Source: Oceanicella sp. SM1341 (GTDB lineage Bacteria; Pseudomonadota; Alphaproteobacteria; Rhodobacterales; Rhodobacteraceae). Taken from it: a stretch of DNA of 64,000 nt. Positions 52,385-61,802 of the stretch are shown one piece after another. The notes below the pieces were generated by a model that did not search any database, had not been told where the DNA came from, and saw nothing but the letters and a program-made list of their open reading frames with translations. The position numbers and the translations under genes are program-made. Position 1 is the first letter of the stretch. Every line of letters starts with the position of its first letter. Where the stretch lies: contig NZ_QRGC01000013.1 of assembly GCF_003448965.1 (NCBI RefSeq), positions 62,001 through 126,000 on the forward strand. Reading direction: 5' to 3'.

Positions 52385-53029
52385 GTGAGCGACAGTGATT
52401 CCTTCATCGACGAAGTGTCGGATGAGCTCCGGCGCGAGCGGCTGTTCCGGCTGTTCCGCAAATGGGGGCCCTTCGTCATCGCGGCGCTGGTGCTGCTGGT
52501 GGCCGCTTCGGCGTGGAACGAGTGGCGCAAGTCGCAGGACCGGGCCGAGGCGGAGGCGCGCGGCGCGGCCATCGCCGCCGCGCTGGAGGCAAGCGACCCC
52601 GCTGCCCGGCTCGAGGCGATGCAGGGTGTCGAGGGCGGGGTGGCCGTGGCCTTCCTGAAGGCCGATGCCCATGCCCGTGCCGGCGAGACCGAGGCAGCCG
52701 TGGCAGCGCTCGACGCCATCATCGACGACGCCGCCGCCGGCCCGATCTACCACGATGCCGCGGTGCTCAAGAAGCTCTCGCTGCAGCGCGCCTCCCTCAC
52801 GCCGGAAGAGCGCATCGCGACGCTCGAGCTGCTGGTGGGCCCCGACGCCCCCTTCCGCCTCGTGGCGCTGGAGATGCGGGCCGTGGCGCGCATCGAGGCC
52901 GGCGACCCGGAAGCCGCGCGCGACGATCTCACCGCGGCGATGGACGATCCGAAGGCGACCGACGGTCTGCGCGGCCGGGCTTCCGCCCTGCTGCAGGCCA
53001 TCGGCGGAGAACTGGACCGCGCGGGCTGA
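52385..53029 (+). CDS. YfgM-like TPR membrane protein
   Basis: A 214-residue protein with a short cytoplasmic N-terminus (DSFIDEVSDELRRERLFRLFRKWGPF), one transmembrane helix (VIAALVLLVAASAWNEW) and a periplasmic helical TPR-like domain. This matches the YfgM family (ancillary SecYEG-translocon protein). The order YfgM-like, BamB, Der is the same as in E. coli, which strengthens the call. GTG start at 52385 with GAGGAG upstream gives the standard N-terminus. Confidence 0.87.
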   Translation: MSDSDSFIDEVSDELRRERLFRLFRKWGPFVIAALVLLVAASAWNEWRKSQDRAEAEARGAAIAAALEASDPAARLEAMQGVEGGVAVAFLKADAHARAGETEAAVAALDAIIDDAAAGPIYHDAAVLKKLSLQRASLTPEERIATLELLVGPDAPFRLVALEMRAVARIEAGDPEAARDDLTAAMDDPKATDGLRGRASALLQAIGGELDRAG

Positions 53030-53074
53030 GCGCTTTAAGTTGCGCGGCAAGATGAAGGACAGGAGTGTAGCAGC

Positions 53075-54412
53075 ATGAGGTTTGCCAACCGGCTTCCGGG
53101 GGTTCCCCGCCGAGGCCACGCGATGCTTTCGGGTGTAGCCCTCTGTGTGGCGCTCTCCGGCTGCGGCTGGTTCGGGGACGACGAGGAGATCCTGCCGGGC
53201 GAGCGCATCCCCGTGCGCGCCGAGGTGGCCGAGACCCCGATGGCCTCGCCGCCGCCGCTCATGCTGCCGCCCGCCGTTCCGGTGAGCTCCTGGACCCAGC
53301 GCAACAGCACCGCCACCCATGTGCAGCCGCATGCCGCCCTGGGCAGCGCGCTGCGCCTCGCCTGGTCGGCCGACGCGGGCTCGGGCAACGGCTCGACCCT
53401 GCTCACCTCCGGCCCGGTGGCGGCGAACGGCCGGGTCTACACCCTCGACAGCTCTTCCGAGGTCACCGCCTTCACCTCCGGCGGTGAGCGCGTCTGGCGC
53501 GTCGACGTCTCGCCCGAGGGCGAGGACGGCGAAAACGGCTACGGCGGCGGGCTCGCGCTCGGCGAGGGCGGCCGGCTGTTCGTGACCACCGGCTTCGGCC
53601 AGGTGGTGGCGCTCGACGCCGCCTCCGGCGAGGAATACTGGCGCACCCCGGTGCGCGGCATCATCCGCTCCGCCCCCACGGTGGCAAACGGCCGGGTGTT
53701 CATCGTCACGCGTGACGACCAGGCCGTGGCGCTGAACGCGGAGAGCGGCCAGATCCTGTGGCGCCTGCAGGGCGCTGCCGGTGTCACCGGCATCATGGGC
53801 GGCGCCAGCCCGGCGGTGGACGACGTGCTGGCCGTGCTGCCCTTCTCCTCGGGCGAGGTGACCGGCGCGCTCGCCGCCTCCGGCCGCCGCATCTGGACCG
53901 CGGCCATCGCCGGCGGCCGCCGCGGCTACGCCCGCGCCGATATCGGCGACATCACCGGCGACCCGGTGATCCTCGGCGACACGATCTTCGTGGCCAACCA
54001 GTCCGGCCGCCTCGTGTCGATCGACCGGCGCACCGGCCAGCGCAACTGGACGGCGAATCACGGCTCGATCAACGCGGTGCAGCCGGCGGGCAACTCGCTC
54101 TTCGTGCTCTCGGACACCGCGAAGCTGCTCCGGCTCGACGCCCCCTCCGGCGCGCTGGTCTGGAGCACCGACCTGCCCGAGTACGACGACCCCGAGGACC
54201 GCGACATCGCCATCGGCTACGGCGGCCCGGTGCTGGCCGGCGGCCGGCTGGTGGTGGTGAGCGCCGACGGGCTGCTGCTGAGCTTCGATCCCGCCACCGG
54301 CGAGGAGCTCTCGCGGCTGGAGATGCCCGAGGGCGCCTACCTGCCGCCGGCCGTGGCCGACGGCAAGCTCTACGTGATGTCCGTGGACGGCGACTTGCTG
54401 GCATTCCAGTAA
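53075..54412 (+). CDS. bamB: Outer-membrane assembly lipoprotein BamB
   Basis: A 445-residue lipoprotein (lipobox VALSGC, Cys at ~30) with an eight-bladed PQQ-type beta-propeller. Repeats such as GRVYTLDSSSEVTAFTSGGERVWRVDV and GQVVALDAASGEEYWRTPV run through the protein. BamB supports BamA in inserting outer-membrane proteins. Longer than E. coli BamB because of an extended N-terminal linker. The PQQ-like repeats are structural and do not imply a link to the pqq operon. Confidence 0.92.
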   Translation: MRFANRLPGVPRRGHAMLSGVALCVALSGCGWFGDDEEILPGERIPVRAEVAETPMASPPPLMLPPAVPVSSWTQRNSTATHVQPHAALGSALRLAWSADAGSGNGSTLLTSGPVAANGRVYTLDSSSEVTAFTSGGERVWRVDVSPEGEDGENGYGGGLALGEGGRLFVTTGFGQVVALDAASGEEYWRTPVRGIIRSAPTVANGRVFIVTRDDQAVALNAESGQILWRLQGAAGVTGIMGGASPAVDDVLAVLPFSSGEVTGALAASGRRIWTAAIAGGRRGYARADIGDITGDPVILGDTIFVANQSGRLVSIDRRTGQRNWTANHGSINAVQPAGNSLFVLSDTAKLLRLDAPSGALVWSTDLPEYDDPEDRDIAIGYGGPVLAGGRLVVVSADGLLLSFDPATGEELSRLEMPEGAYLPPAVADGKLYVMSVDGDLLAFQ

Positions 54413-54521
54413 TACAGATACCATCTAGTGGGGCGGCGGGCTGCGCAGGCGGCCCGCCGCTTGCCATTTGAGGGGCGGCACTATAGAGGTCCGCCCTTCT
54501 TCATCGGGAAAGACGAGACAG

Positions 54522-55910
54522 ATGTCCTTTACCCTCGCCATCGTCGGCCGGCCCAACGTGGGCAAGTCGACGCTCTTCAACCGGCTCGTGGGCCGGCGTC
54601 TCGCGCTGGTCGACGACCAGCCGGGCGTCACGCGCGACCTGCGGGAGGGCGATGCGCGGCTGGGGCATCTGCGCTTCACCGTCATCGACACCGCCGGCCT
54701 CGAGGAGGCCACCGACGAGAGCCTGCAGGGCCGCATGCGCGCGCTCACCGAACGGGCGGTGGCCATGGCCGATGTCTGCCTGTTCCTCATCGACGCCCGC
54801 GCCGGCCTCACCCCTTCCGACAAGGTGTTCGCCGAGATCCTGCGCCGCTCCGGCAAGCAGGTGATCCTGGCCGCGAACAAGGCCGAGGGCCGCGCCGGCG
54901 AGGCGGGCTACCTCGACGCCTACTCGCTGGGCCTGGGCGACGTGATCCCGCTCTCGGCCGAGCATGGCGAGGGCATGGACGACCTGCGCATGGCGCTGTC
55001 GCCGGTGGCGGAGGAATTCGCCGTCACGGACGTGGAAGAGCACGAGGATGACAGCGACCGGCCGCTGCAGATCGCCATCCTCGGGCGGCCGAACGCCGGC
55101 AAGTCGACCCTGGTGAATGCCATCCTCGGCGAGGACCGGCTGCTGACCGGCCCCGAGGCCGGCATCACCCGCGATTCCATCGCCGTCACCACCGAGTGGG
55201 CCGGCACGAAGGTGCGCATCTTCGACACCGCCGGCATGCGCAAGAAGGCCCGCATCCAGGAGAAGCTGGAGAAGATGTCCGTCTCCGACGGGCTGCGCGC
55301 CGTGCGCTTCGCCGAGGTGGTGGTGCTGCTGCTCGACGTGAACTCCCCCTTCGACCAGCAGGACCTGCGCCTTGCCGACCTCGCCGAGCGCGAGGGCCGG
55401 GCGGTGGTCGTGGCGGTGAACAAGTGGGACACCGAGGACGACAAGAGCGAGAAGGTGAAGTTCCTGCGCGAGGAACTGGCCCGGCTGCTGCCGCAGCTGC
55501 GCGGCGTGCCGCTGGTGACCATCTCCGCCCTGCAGGGCCGCGGGCTCGACAAGCTGCGCGACGCCATCCTCAAGGTGCACGAGACCTGGAACACCCGCAT
55601 CTCCACCGGGCGGCTGAACCGCTGGCTGCTCGGCCAGGTGGAGGCGCACCCGCCCCCCGCGCCCTCCGGCCGGCGCATCAAGCTGCGCTACATGACCCAG
55701 GTGAAGGCGCGCCCGCCCTCCTTCGTGGCCTTCTGCTCGCTGCCCGAGGAGCTGCCGGAGAGCTACACCCGCTTCCTGGTGAACGGGCTGCGCAAGACCT
55801 TCGGCCTCGAGGGCACGCCCATCCGCTTCACCCTGCGCAAGGGCGAGAACCCCTACGAGGGCAAGACCGAGAAGCGCATGAACGGCAGCCTGAAGCGCAC
55901 CCGCCGCTGA
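54522..55910 (+). CDS. der: Ribosome-associated GTPase Der (EngA)
   Basis: Essential GTPase for 50S subunit maturation with tandem G domains. 462 residues. G1 of domain 1 is GRPNVGKS (residues ~8-15); G1 of domain 2 is GRPNAGKS (~190-197). Each has DTAG and NKxD-type motifs (NKWD in domain 2). The C-terminal KH-like domain includes [22 protein letters not shown] 54522 gives [12 protein letters not shown], the family N-terminus. Last gene of the YfgM-like/bamB/der block. Confidence 0.97.
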   Translation: MSFTLAIVGRPNVGKSTLFNRLVGRRLALVDDQPGVTRDLREGDARLGHLRFTVIDTAGLEEATDESLQGRMRALTERAVAMADVCLFLIDARAGLTPSDKVFAEILRRSGKQVILAANKAEGRAGEAGYLDAYSLGLGDVIPLSAEHGEGMDDLRMALSPVAEEFAVTDVEEHEDDSDRPLQIAILGRPNAGKSTLVNAILGEDRLLTGPEAGITRDSIAVTTEWAGTKVRIFDTAGMRKKARIQEKLEKMSVSDGLRAVRFAEVVVLLLDVNSPFDQQDLRLADLAEREGRAVVVAVNKWDTEDDKSEKVKFLREELARLLPQLRGVPLVTISALQGRGLDKLRDAILKVHETWNTRISTGRLNRWLLGQVEAHPPPAPSGRRIKLRYMTQVKARPPSFVAFCSLPEELPESYTRFLVNGLRKTFGLEGTPIRFTLRKGENPYEGKTEKRMNGSLKRTRR

Positions 55911-56099
55911 GGCAGCCTCCCCCGGCCCCGCGCGGGCCGGGACACGGGCCACGCGCGGGGCGGCCCCTCTCCCACGCCGCCGCCTTTCCCTGATGGCCCG
56001 CGGCACGGCCGTGCCGGCGCATGGCGTGTTGTGCCGCGCGCCGGTCTCGGGTAGGGCCCTCGGGGGGCAGTTTCGCCCGGCAGGACGGGGGAGAGCGGA

Positions 56100-56405
56100 A
56101 TGTCCGACCAGAATGACGACTATGTCTACGACGAGGCCAGCGGCGAGTGGCTGCCGGCCTCCGAGCTCGCGGCCCGGGCCGCGGCCGCGGCGCCGGTGGC
56201 GCGCGATGCCTCCGGCGCGGTGCTGGCGGACGGCGATTCCGTCACCCTCATCAAGGACCTGAAGGTGAAGGGCGCCGGCCAGACGCTGAAGCAGGGCACG
56301 GTGATCCGCTCCATCCGCCTCACGCCGAACATCGAGGAAATCGACTGCCGCTTCGACGGCATCAAGGGGCTGGTGCTGCGCACCGAGTTCGTGCGCAAGC
56401 GCTGA
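56100..56405 (+). CDS. PhnA/YjdM C-terminal-domain protein without zinc ribbon
   Basis: A 101-residue protein. The C-terminal two thirds (VARDASGAVLADGDSVTLIKDLKVKGAG ... GTVIRSIRLTPNIEEIDCRFDGIKGLVLRTEFVRK) is the PhnA/YjdM domain, very close to E. coli YjdM. The N-terminal Cys4 zinc ribbon of YjdM is absent, replaced by DDYVYDEASGEWLPASELAAR, which keeps a trace of the pattern but no cysteines. Despite the old name, the family has no proven role in phosphonate use. GGGGGAGAG upstream of the ATG. Confidence 0.85.
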   Translation: MSDQNDDYVYDEASGEWLPASELAARAAAAAPVARDASGAVLADGDSVTLIKDLKVKGAGQTLKQGTVIRSIRLTPNIEEIDCRFDGIKGLVLRTEFVRKR

Positions 56406-56413
56406 GGCGCGCC

Positions 56414-57322
56414 TCAGCCGCGCTCGCTGAACACGCGGTTGCGGCCCGCCACCTTGGCGGAATAGAGCGCCATGTCGGCCCGGTGGAACACGTCGTCCAC
56501 CGTGTCGCCGGCGCAGTAGCCGGCGATGCCGGCGGAGAAGGTGTAGGCATAGCCGTTCTCGGCGCCGAAGGGCCGGGCGCGGCGGATGGCGAAGAGCATG
56601 CGCCCGAGGATCAGCTCCGCCTCCTCGGCGCTGGTGGCGGGCAGCACCAGCATGAACTCCTCGCCGCCGATGCGCCCGAACAGGTCGCTGCGCCGCACCA
56701 GCTCCATGATCTCGCGCGAGAAATGCCGCAGCACCGTGTCGCCCGCCGAATGGCCGAACGTGTCGTTGATGCGCTTGAAGTGATCGATGTCGAGCATGCA
56801 GACGCAGCCCAGCCGCAGGCCCGGCGGCGCAGGCCGCAGCAGCGCCTCGGCGAGGTGCCGGGTGATCGAGCGGCGGTTGGCGATGCCGGTGAGCTCGTCG
56901 GTCTGGGCGGCCTTGAGCGCGAAATCGCGGGCCTGGCGCACCTGCCGGCTGGTGGCGCGCAGGCCGGTGATGTCGCTGGCGACGCACAGCATCCAGCCGT
57001 TCTCCTGCACCGTTTCGGTCATCAGCAGCCAGCGGCCGTCATGCAGGTCGGTCTCGTAGGATTTCTTCGCGGTCTTGCCGCGGCGGGCCTGGGTTTCCAG
57101 CAGCCAGGCCTCGAAATCCGGCGCGCCGATCACCGTGCCGCGGCCGGCGCGGTGGTTCCGGCGCATGATCTCGGCCCAGGTGGGGGTTTCGCCCGGCTCG
57201 AGGGCAAAGGCGCCGCGGAAGGCGGCATTGGCGAGGCGCAGCCTGTCGAACCCGTCGAAGAGGGCCACCAGAACGTCCGCGCGCTCGAGCAGGCTCAGCA
57301 GTTCGGACGCAGCGTCGGTCAT
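56414..57322 (-). CDS. PAS-GGDEF diguanylate cyclase
   Basis: A 302-residue c-di-GMP synthase. PAS-like sensor domain at ~12-120 (DVLVALFDGFDRLRLANAAFR ... GRWLLMTETVQENGWMLCVASDITG). GGDEF domain at ~138-300 with DELTGIANRR, D178-I-D, the active-site GGEEF at 219-223, and the inhibitory I-site RRSD (R210/D213) five residues upstream. So it should be active and product-inhibited. No TM helices; soluble. ATG 57322 is supported by the PAS start. c-di-GMP is the activator expected for BcsA in this window; a direct link is not shown. Confidence 0.93.
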   Translation of the reverse strand: MTDAASELLSLLERADVLVALFDGFDRLRLANAAFRGAFALEPGETPTWAEIMRRNHRAGRGTVIGAPDFEAWLLETQARRGKTAKKSYETDLHDGRWLLMTETVQENGWMLCVASDITGLRATSRQVRQARDFALKAAQTDELTGIANRRSITRHLAEALLRPAPPGLRLGCVCMLDIDHFKRINDTFGHSAGDTVLRHFSREIMELVRRSDLFGRIGGEEFMLVLPATSAEEAELILGRMLFAIRRARPFGAENGYAYTFSAGIAGYCAGDTVDDVFHRADMALYSAKVAGRNRVFSERG

Positions 57323-57435
57323 GGGCCCCCCGATGCCGGGATGAGCGCGCCGCGCCTGCGACACGGGCAGGGACCCGGCACCCGCCGCCTCGGGGTATTT
57401 GGCATTGCGCAAGCGCCCGCCGCAAGCATGCTTTC

Positions 57436-57549
57436 CGTGCCAGCGTGCCAGCGTGCCAGCGTGCCAGCGTGCCAGCGTGCCAGCGTGCCAGCGTGCCAGC
57501 GTGCCAGCGTGCCAGCGTGCCAGCGTGCCAGCGTGCCAGCGTGCCAGCG
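57436..57549. repeat. 8-bp tandem array (cgtgccag), 14 copies
   Basis: Fourteen perfect head-to-tail copies of cgtgccag plus two bases, 114 bp, between the GGDEF gene start and the end of the SDR gene. Non-coding. Its reverse complement contains CTGGCACG, similar to the CTGGCCCT unit at 11910. Confidence 0.95.
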
Positions 57550-57562
57550 GAGGGCAGGGGGG

Positions 57563-58216
57563 TCAGTCGCCCAGGGCGGCGAGCAGCGCCTCGGCCTGGC
57601 CCGCCTCGGGGGCGAGGGCCTCGCGGTTTTCGCCGGGGCGGAAGCGGGCGCGCAGGGCGGTGGGCATCGGCCGGGGGGTGAAGAGCATCACCCGGGGACC
57701 GGTGGTCTCGCTCTCGGCGGCATAGGCCTCGACCACGGCGCGGGCGGCGGCCTTGGAGGCGGCGTAGGCGGCGTGGAACTTGCCGGCGGAGGCATCGTCG
57801 CAGAACACCGCGGTGGCGCGGGGCTCGGCGGCCTTCAGCAGCGGGTCGGCGATGGTGATGAGCTTCCAGGTGGCGCGGGCGTTGAGCGCCATCGCCCCGT
57901 CGAAATCCTTGTCGTCGACATGGCCGGCCGGGCTCAGCGGCGCGGCCTGCGCGGCGCAATGCACCAGCAGGTCGAGCCGGCCCCAGCGCTCGAACACCGA
58001 GAGGCCGAGGCGGGCCAGCGCCGGGTCATCGGTGAGCGACATCGGCACCAGCGTGGCGGTGCCGCCCTTCGCCTTGATCGCGTCGTCGAGCTCTTCCAGC
58101 CCGCCGGTGGTGCGGGCGAGGGCGATCACGTGGGTGCCCGGCCCGGCGAGGGCCAGGGCCGTGGCATAGCCGAGCCCGCGCGAGGCGCCGGTGACGAGGG
58201 CGATGCGCTCCGCCAT
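57563..58216 (-). CDS. Short-chain dehydrogenase/reductase
   Basis: A 217-residue Rossmann-fold NAD(P)-dependent oxidoreductase. Cofactor motif TGASRGLG (residues ~9-16), active-site YAASK, and an NARATW segment corresponding to the SDR NAG motif. Shorter than typical SDRs at the C-terminus. Its ATG shares a base with the purF stop (TGATG), so it is coupled to purF. Substrate unknown; operon position does not prove a role in purine synthesis. Confidence 0.9.
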   Translation of the reverse strand: MAERIALVTGASRGLGYATALALAGPGTHVIALARTTGGLEELDDAIKAKGGTATLVPMSLTDDPALARLGLSVFERWGRLDLLVHCAAQAAPLSPAGHVDDKDFDGAMALNARATWKLITIADPLLKAAEPRATAVFCDDASAGKFHAAYAASKAAARAVVEAYAAESETTGPRVMLFTPRPMPTALRARFRPGENREALAPEAGQAEALLAALGD

Positions 58217-59673
58217 CAGGCGCGCTTGAGCTGCAGCCGACCGCTGTCGACCACGTCGGAGGGGTGGATGGGGTATTCGCCGGAGAAGCAGGCGTCGCAG
58301 AAGCGCGGGCTCGCGGTGCGGCCCTCGGCCTGGCCGGTGGCGCGGTAGAGCCCCTCGAGCGAGACGAACTTCAGGCTGTCCACCCCGAGATGCACGCGCA
58401 TCTGCTCCTCGGTCATGTGGGCGGCGAGCAGCTTCTCGCGGTCCGGCGTGTCGACGCCGTAGAAGCAGGGCCAGGACGTGGGGGGGGAGGCGATGCGGAA
58501 ATGCACCTCCTTCGCGCCCGCGTCGAGGATCATCTCGCGGATCTTCTGGCTCGTGGTGCCGCGCACCACCGAATCATCGACCAGCACCACCCGCTTGCCC
58601 TCGATGATGGCGCGGTTGACGTTGAGCTTCAGCCGCACGCCCATGTTGCGGATCTCGGCCGTGGGCTCGATGAAGGTCCGGCCCATGTACTGGTTGCGGA
58701 TGATGCCCATCGCATAGGGAATGCCGCTCTCCTGCGCGAAGCCGATGGCCGCCGGGGTGCCGCTGTCGGGCACCGGGCAGACGATATCGGCCTCCACCGG
58801 CGCCTCGCGCGCCAGCTCCACGCCGATCTGCCGGCGGGTCTCGTAGACCGAGCGGCCGCCGATCACGCTGTCGGGGCGGGAGAAGTAGACGTATTCGAAG
58901 ATGCAGAAACGCGACTTCGCCGGGGTGAACGGGTGGAAGCTCTCGATGCCGTCCGGCGTGATGATGACCATCTCGCCCGGCTCGATCTCGCGCACGAACT
59001 CGGCGCCGATGATGTCGAGCGCGCAGGTCTCCGAGGAGAGGGCCCAGCCGGTGCCGACGCGGCCCAGCACCAGCGGGCGCACGCCCAGCGGGTCACGCAC
59101 GCCGATGAGCTTGGAGCGGGTCATGGCGATGACCGAGAAGGCGCCTTCCACGCGGCGCAGCGCGTCCTTCATCCGCTCGGGGATGGTCTTCTGGATCGAG
59201 CGCGCCATCAGGTGGATGATGCACTCGGTGTCGGAGGAGGACTGGAAGATCGAGCCGGCCTGGATCAGCTCGCGCTTCAGCGCCTCGGCATTGGTGAGGT
59301 TGCCGTTGTGCGCGATGGCGCAGCCGCCCATGGCGAACTCGGCGAACAGGGGCTGCACGTCGCGGATCGCGGTCTGGCCCTTGTTGCCGGCGGTGGAGTA
59401 GCGCACGTGGCCCATGGCGAGCGAGCCGGGCAGCGTGTCCATCAGCGACTTCGAGGTGAAGTTGTCGCGCACGTAGCCGAAGCGCCGGGCCGAGGAGAAT
59501 CCCATCTCCGGGGCCCAGGAGACGATACCGCCGGCCTCCTGGCCGCGATGCTGGAGCGCGTGGAGCCCGAGAGCGACGAAATTCGCCGCGTCGGGCACGC
59601 CGACGACGCCGAAAATGCCGCATTCCTCATGCAGCTTGTCGTCGTCGAACGGGTGACGGGGAAGCTCGGACAT
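58216..59673 (-). CDS. purF: Amidophosphoribosyltransferase
   Basis: First committed step of purine synthesis: PRPP plus glutamine gives phosphoribosylamine. 485 residues. The Ntn-type nucleophile Cys is at position 18 after a short propeptide (LHEECGIFGVVG). PRPP-binding motif VVLVDDSVVRGTTS. The C-terminal CDAC pair together with RFCIFEYVYF and the Cys of WPCFYGVD indicate the Bacillus-type enzyme with a [4Fe-4S] cluster. It follows cvpA as in E. coli but has its own promoter. Confidence 0.97.
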   Translation of the reverse strand: MSELPRHPFDDDKLHEECGIFGVVGVPDAANFVALGLHALQHRGQEAGGIVSWAPEMGFSSARRFGYVRDNFTSKSLMDTLPGSLAMGHVRYSTAGNKGQTAIRDVQPLFAEFAMGGCAIAHNGNLTNAEALKRELIQAGSIFQSSSDTECIIHLMARSIQKTIPERMKDALRRVEGAFSVIAMTRSKLIGVRDPLGVRPLVLGRVGTGWALSSETCALDIIGAEFVREIEPGEMVIITPDGIESFHPFTPAKSRFCIFEYVYFSRPDSVIGGRSVYETRRQIGVELAREAPVEADIVCPVPDSGTPAAIGFAQESGIPYAMGIIRNQYMGRTFIEPTAEIRNMGVRLKLNVNRAIIEGKRVVLVDDSVVRGTTSQKIREMILDAGAKEVHFRIASPPTSWPCFYGVDTPDREKLLAAHMTEEQMRVHLGVDSLKFVSLEGLYRATGQAEGRTASPRFCDACFSGEYPIHPSDVVDSGRLQLKRA

Positions 59674-59708
59674 CCTGAACCCTCGGGAGCAGCCTTGGAA
59701 CGAAGGCG

Positions 59709-59737
59709 CTTATATAGGCGGTGGGGGGGAGTGTCAC
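59709..59737 (-). promoter_or_regulatory. Sigma-70-type promoter of purF
   Basis: On the minus strand GTGACA, a 17-bp spacer and TATAAG, between the cvpA stop and the purF start, about 36 bases before the purF ATG. No PurR-like site recognised. Confidence 0.6.
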
Positions 59738-59752
59738 GACCCCCCGCTCGCA

Positions 59753-60301
59753 TTACTGTGAACAGGTGCCGAAGAGCTGCTCGTAGCGGGTGTCGAGCCA
59801 GCCCGGGGTCTCGGTGGGCACCTCGGCGCGCAGCTGGTCGCGGGCATCGGCGAGGAAGACCGCGGTGCGCGAATTGTCGATCTGCGGGAAGTCGAGGTTG
59901 AGGTACTGGTAGACCACCAGCGCCACCACCACCAGCAGCACGCCGCGCGCGAGGCCGAAGAGGAAGCCCGCGCCCTGGTCGACCGGCCCCAGCGCCGAGT
60001 TCTGCACCCAGGAGGCAAAGAGCGGCGTGAAGATCGACAGGATGATCAGCGCCACGGCAAACACCACAGCGAAGGCCGCGAGCACGGAGAACTGGCAGGA
60101 GGAGGACAGGAAATCGGTGATCACCGGGATCTCGCGCACCAGCGGCTCGACCGTGGGGGCGAGGTAGAAGGCCACGATGGCCGCGATCACCCAGCCGGCG
60201 ATGGCCAGCACCTCGCGCACGAAGCCGCGCGAGTAGGCCAGCAGCGCCGATACGGCGATCACCAGCAACACCACGCCGTCCGCGATAGTGAATCCGTCCA
60301 T
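59753..60301 (-). CDS. cvpA: CvpA family membrane protein
   Basis: A 182-residue inner-membrane protein with four helices (IADGVVLLVIAVSALLAYSRGFVREVLAIAGWVIAAIVAFYLAP is the conserved start) and a GARG-type motif late (GFLFGLARGVLLVVVALVVYQYL). Required for colicin V production in E. coli and for envelope homeostasis in other bacteria; exact function unknown. Upstream of purF, the conserved cvpA-purF pairing. Confidence 0.93.
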   Translation of the reverse strand: MDGFTIADGVVLLVIAVSALLAYSRGFVREVLAIAGWVIAAIVAFYLAPTVEPLVREIPVITDFLSSSCQFSVLAAFAVVFAVALIILSIFTPLFASWVQNSALGPVDQGAGFLFGLARGVLLVVVALVVYQYLNLDFPQIDNSRTAVFLADARDQLRAEVPTETPGWLDTRYEQLFGTCSQ

Positions 60302-60413
60302 GGGGTACTCCCGTCTCTGTCCTCTGGCGCGGGGGCCCCGCCCGCCGCGCCGCTACGCCTCTGATCCGTCCGGGCGCCCGCGGGCCCGGCGCCGGCGGCC
60401 GCCGGCTGTCCTT

Positions 60414-61787
60414 CTACTCGACCGCCCCGAAGGTGGTCTCGACAAATCCCGCAAGGTCGTCGATTCGTTGCACAGTGATGCCAGATTCCCCCTGCAGCTT
60501 CATCTGCGAAGGGGCGATGGCCGCGGCAAAGCCCAGCTTCGCCGCCTCCTTCAGCCGCTGGTCGGCCTGCGAGACCGGGCGCAGCGCGCCGGAGAGCGAG
60601 ATCTCCCCGAAGACCACCGTGTCGGTGGGGATCGGCACGTCCTGGCGCGAGGACAGGATGGCCGCCGCCACCGCGAGGTCGGCCGCGGGCTCGGACACCC
60701 GCATGCCGCCCGCCACGTTGAGGTAGACGTCGAGCCCGCCGAAGGTGACGCCGCAGCGCGCCTCGAGCACCGCGAGGATCATCGACAGCCGCCCGCCGTC
60801 CCAGCCCACGGTCTGGCGCCGGGGCGTGGCGAGGGTGGAGGGGGCGACCAGCGCCTGGATCTCGACCAGCAGCGGCCGCGTGCCCTCGATGCCGGCAAAC
60901 ACCACCGAGCCGGAGGCCGGGCGGTCGCGCTCGGACAGGAACAGCTCGGATGGGTTGAGCACCTCCGCGAGGCCGGCGCCGGTCATCTCGAACACGCCGA
61001 TCTCGTCGGCCGGGCCGAAGCGGTTCTTGACCGCGCGCAGGATGCGGTACTGGTGGCCGCGCTCGCCCTCGAAATAGAGCACGGTGTCGACCATGTGCTC
61101 GATCACCCGCGGCCCGGCGATCTGGCCGTCCTTGGTCACGTGGCCCACCAGCACCACCGAGATGCCGCGGCGCTTGGCGAAACTGGTGAGCTCGTGGGAG
61201 GCGGCGCGCACCTGGCTCACCGAGCCGGGCGCGCTCTCCACGTGGTCGGCCCACATGGTCTGGATCGAATCGATGATCACGAAGCCCGGGCGCTCGGCGT
61301 CGAGCGTGGTGAGGATGTCGCGCAGGTTGGTCTCGGCGGCGAGCGAGACCGGGGCGGCGCCGAGGCCGAGGCGCTGCGCGCGCATGCGCACCTGGCCCGC
61401 GGCCTCCTCGCCCGAGACATAGATGGTCTTCACGCCAGCACCGGCGAAGGCGGCGGCGGCCTGCAGCAGCAGGGTGGACTTGCCGATGCCCGGGTCGCCG
61501 CCCACCAGCACCACGGAGGCCGGCACGAGACCGCCGCCCAGCACCCGGTCAAGCTCGCCGATGCCGGAGACGGTGCGCGGCAGTGGCGCCTCGGTCTCGG
61601 CCAGCGAGGAGAGGGCCATGCCCTTGCCGCGGCTGGCACCCAGCGTCTTCTTCGCCGGGCCCGAGGCGGAGAGGGCGGCCTCCTCGTGGATCGTGTTCCA
61701 GCCGCCGCAGGCCTCGCAATGCCCGGCCCATTTCTTGTAGACCGCGCCGCAGGCCGAGCAGACGAATTGTGTGGTGGTTCGTGCCAT
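60414..61787 (-). CDS. radA: DNA repair protein RadA
   Basis: RecA-like ATPase that processes recombination intermediates and branch migration. 457 residues. N-terminal C4 zinc finger (CSACGAVYKKWAGHCEACGGW), Walker A GGDPGIGKST, the RadA-specific KNRFG motif, and a C-terminal Lon-like domain (GGLDVYLNVAGGMRVSEPAADLAVAAAILSS). Start ATG 61787, 15 bases after the small membrane protein gene, so likely transcribed from the mla/pqiA side. Confidence 0.97.
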   Translation of the reverse strand: MARTTTQFVCSACGAVYKKWAGHCEACGGWNTIHEEAALSASGPAKKTLGASRGKGMALSSLAETEAPLPRTVSGIGELDRVLGGGLVPASVVLVGGDPGIGKSTLLLQAAAAFAGAGVKTIYVSGEEAAGQVRMRAQRLGLGAAPVSLAAETNLRDILTTLDAERPGFVIIDSIQTMWADHVESAPGSVSQVRAASHELTSFAKRRGISVVLVGHVTKDGQIAGPRVIEHMVDTVLYFEGERGHQYRILRAVKNRFGPADEIGVFEMTGAGLAEVLNPSELFLSERDRPASGSVVFAGIEGTRPLLVEIQALVAPSTLATPRRQTVGWDGGRLSMILAVLEARCGVTFGGLDVYLNVAGGMRVSEPAADLAVAAAILSSRQDVPIPTDTVVFGEISLSGALRPVSQADQRLKEAAKLGFAAAIAPSQMKLQGESGITVQRIDDLAGFVETTFGAVE

Positions 61788-61802
61788 GCCGCCCCGATTG
61801 CC

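Noticed and set aside
53075-54412. Beta-propeller protein as a PQQ-dependent dehydrogenase
   Set aside because: The repeats resemble PQQ-enzyme propellers, but the lipobox, the lack of a quinoprotein active site and the position before der identify BamB.
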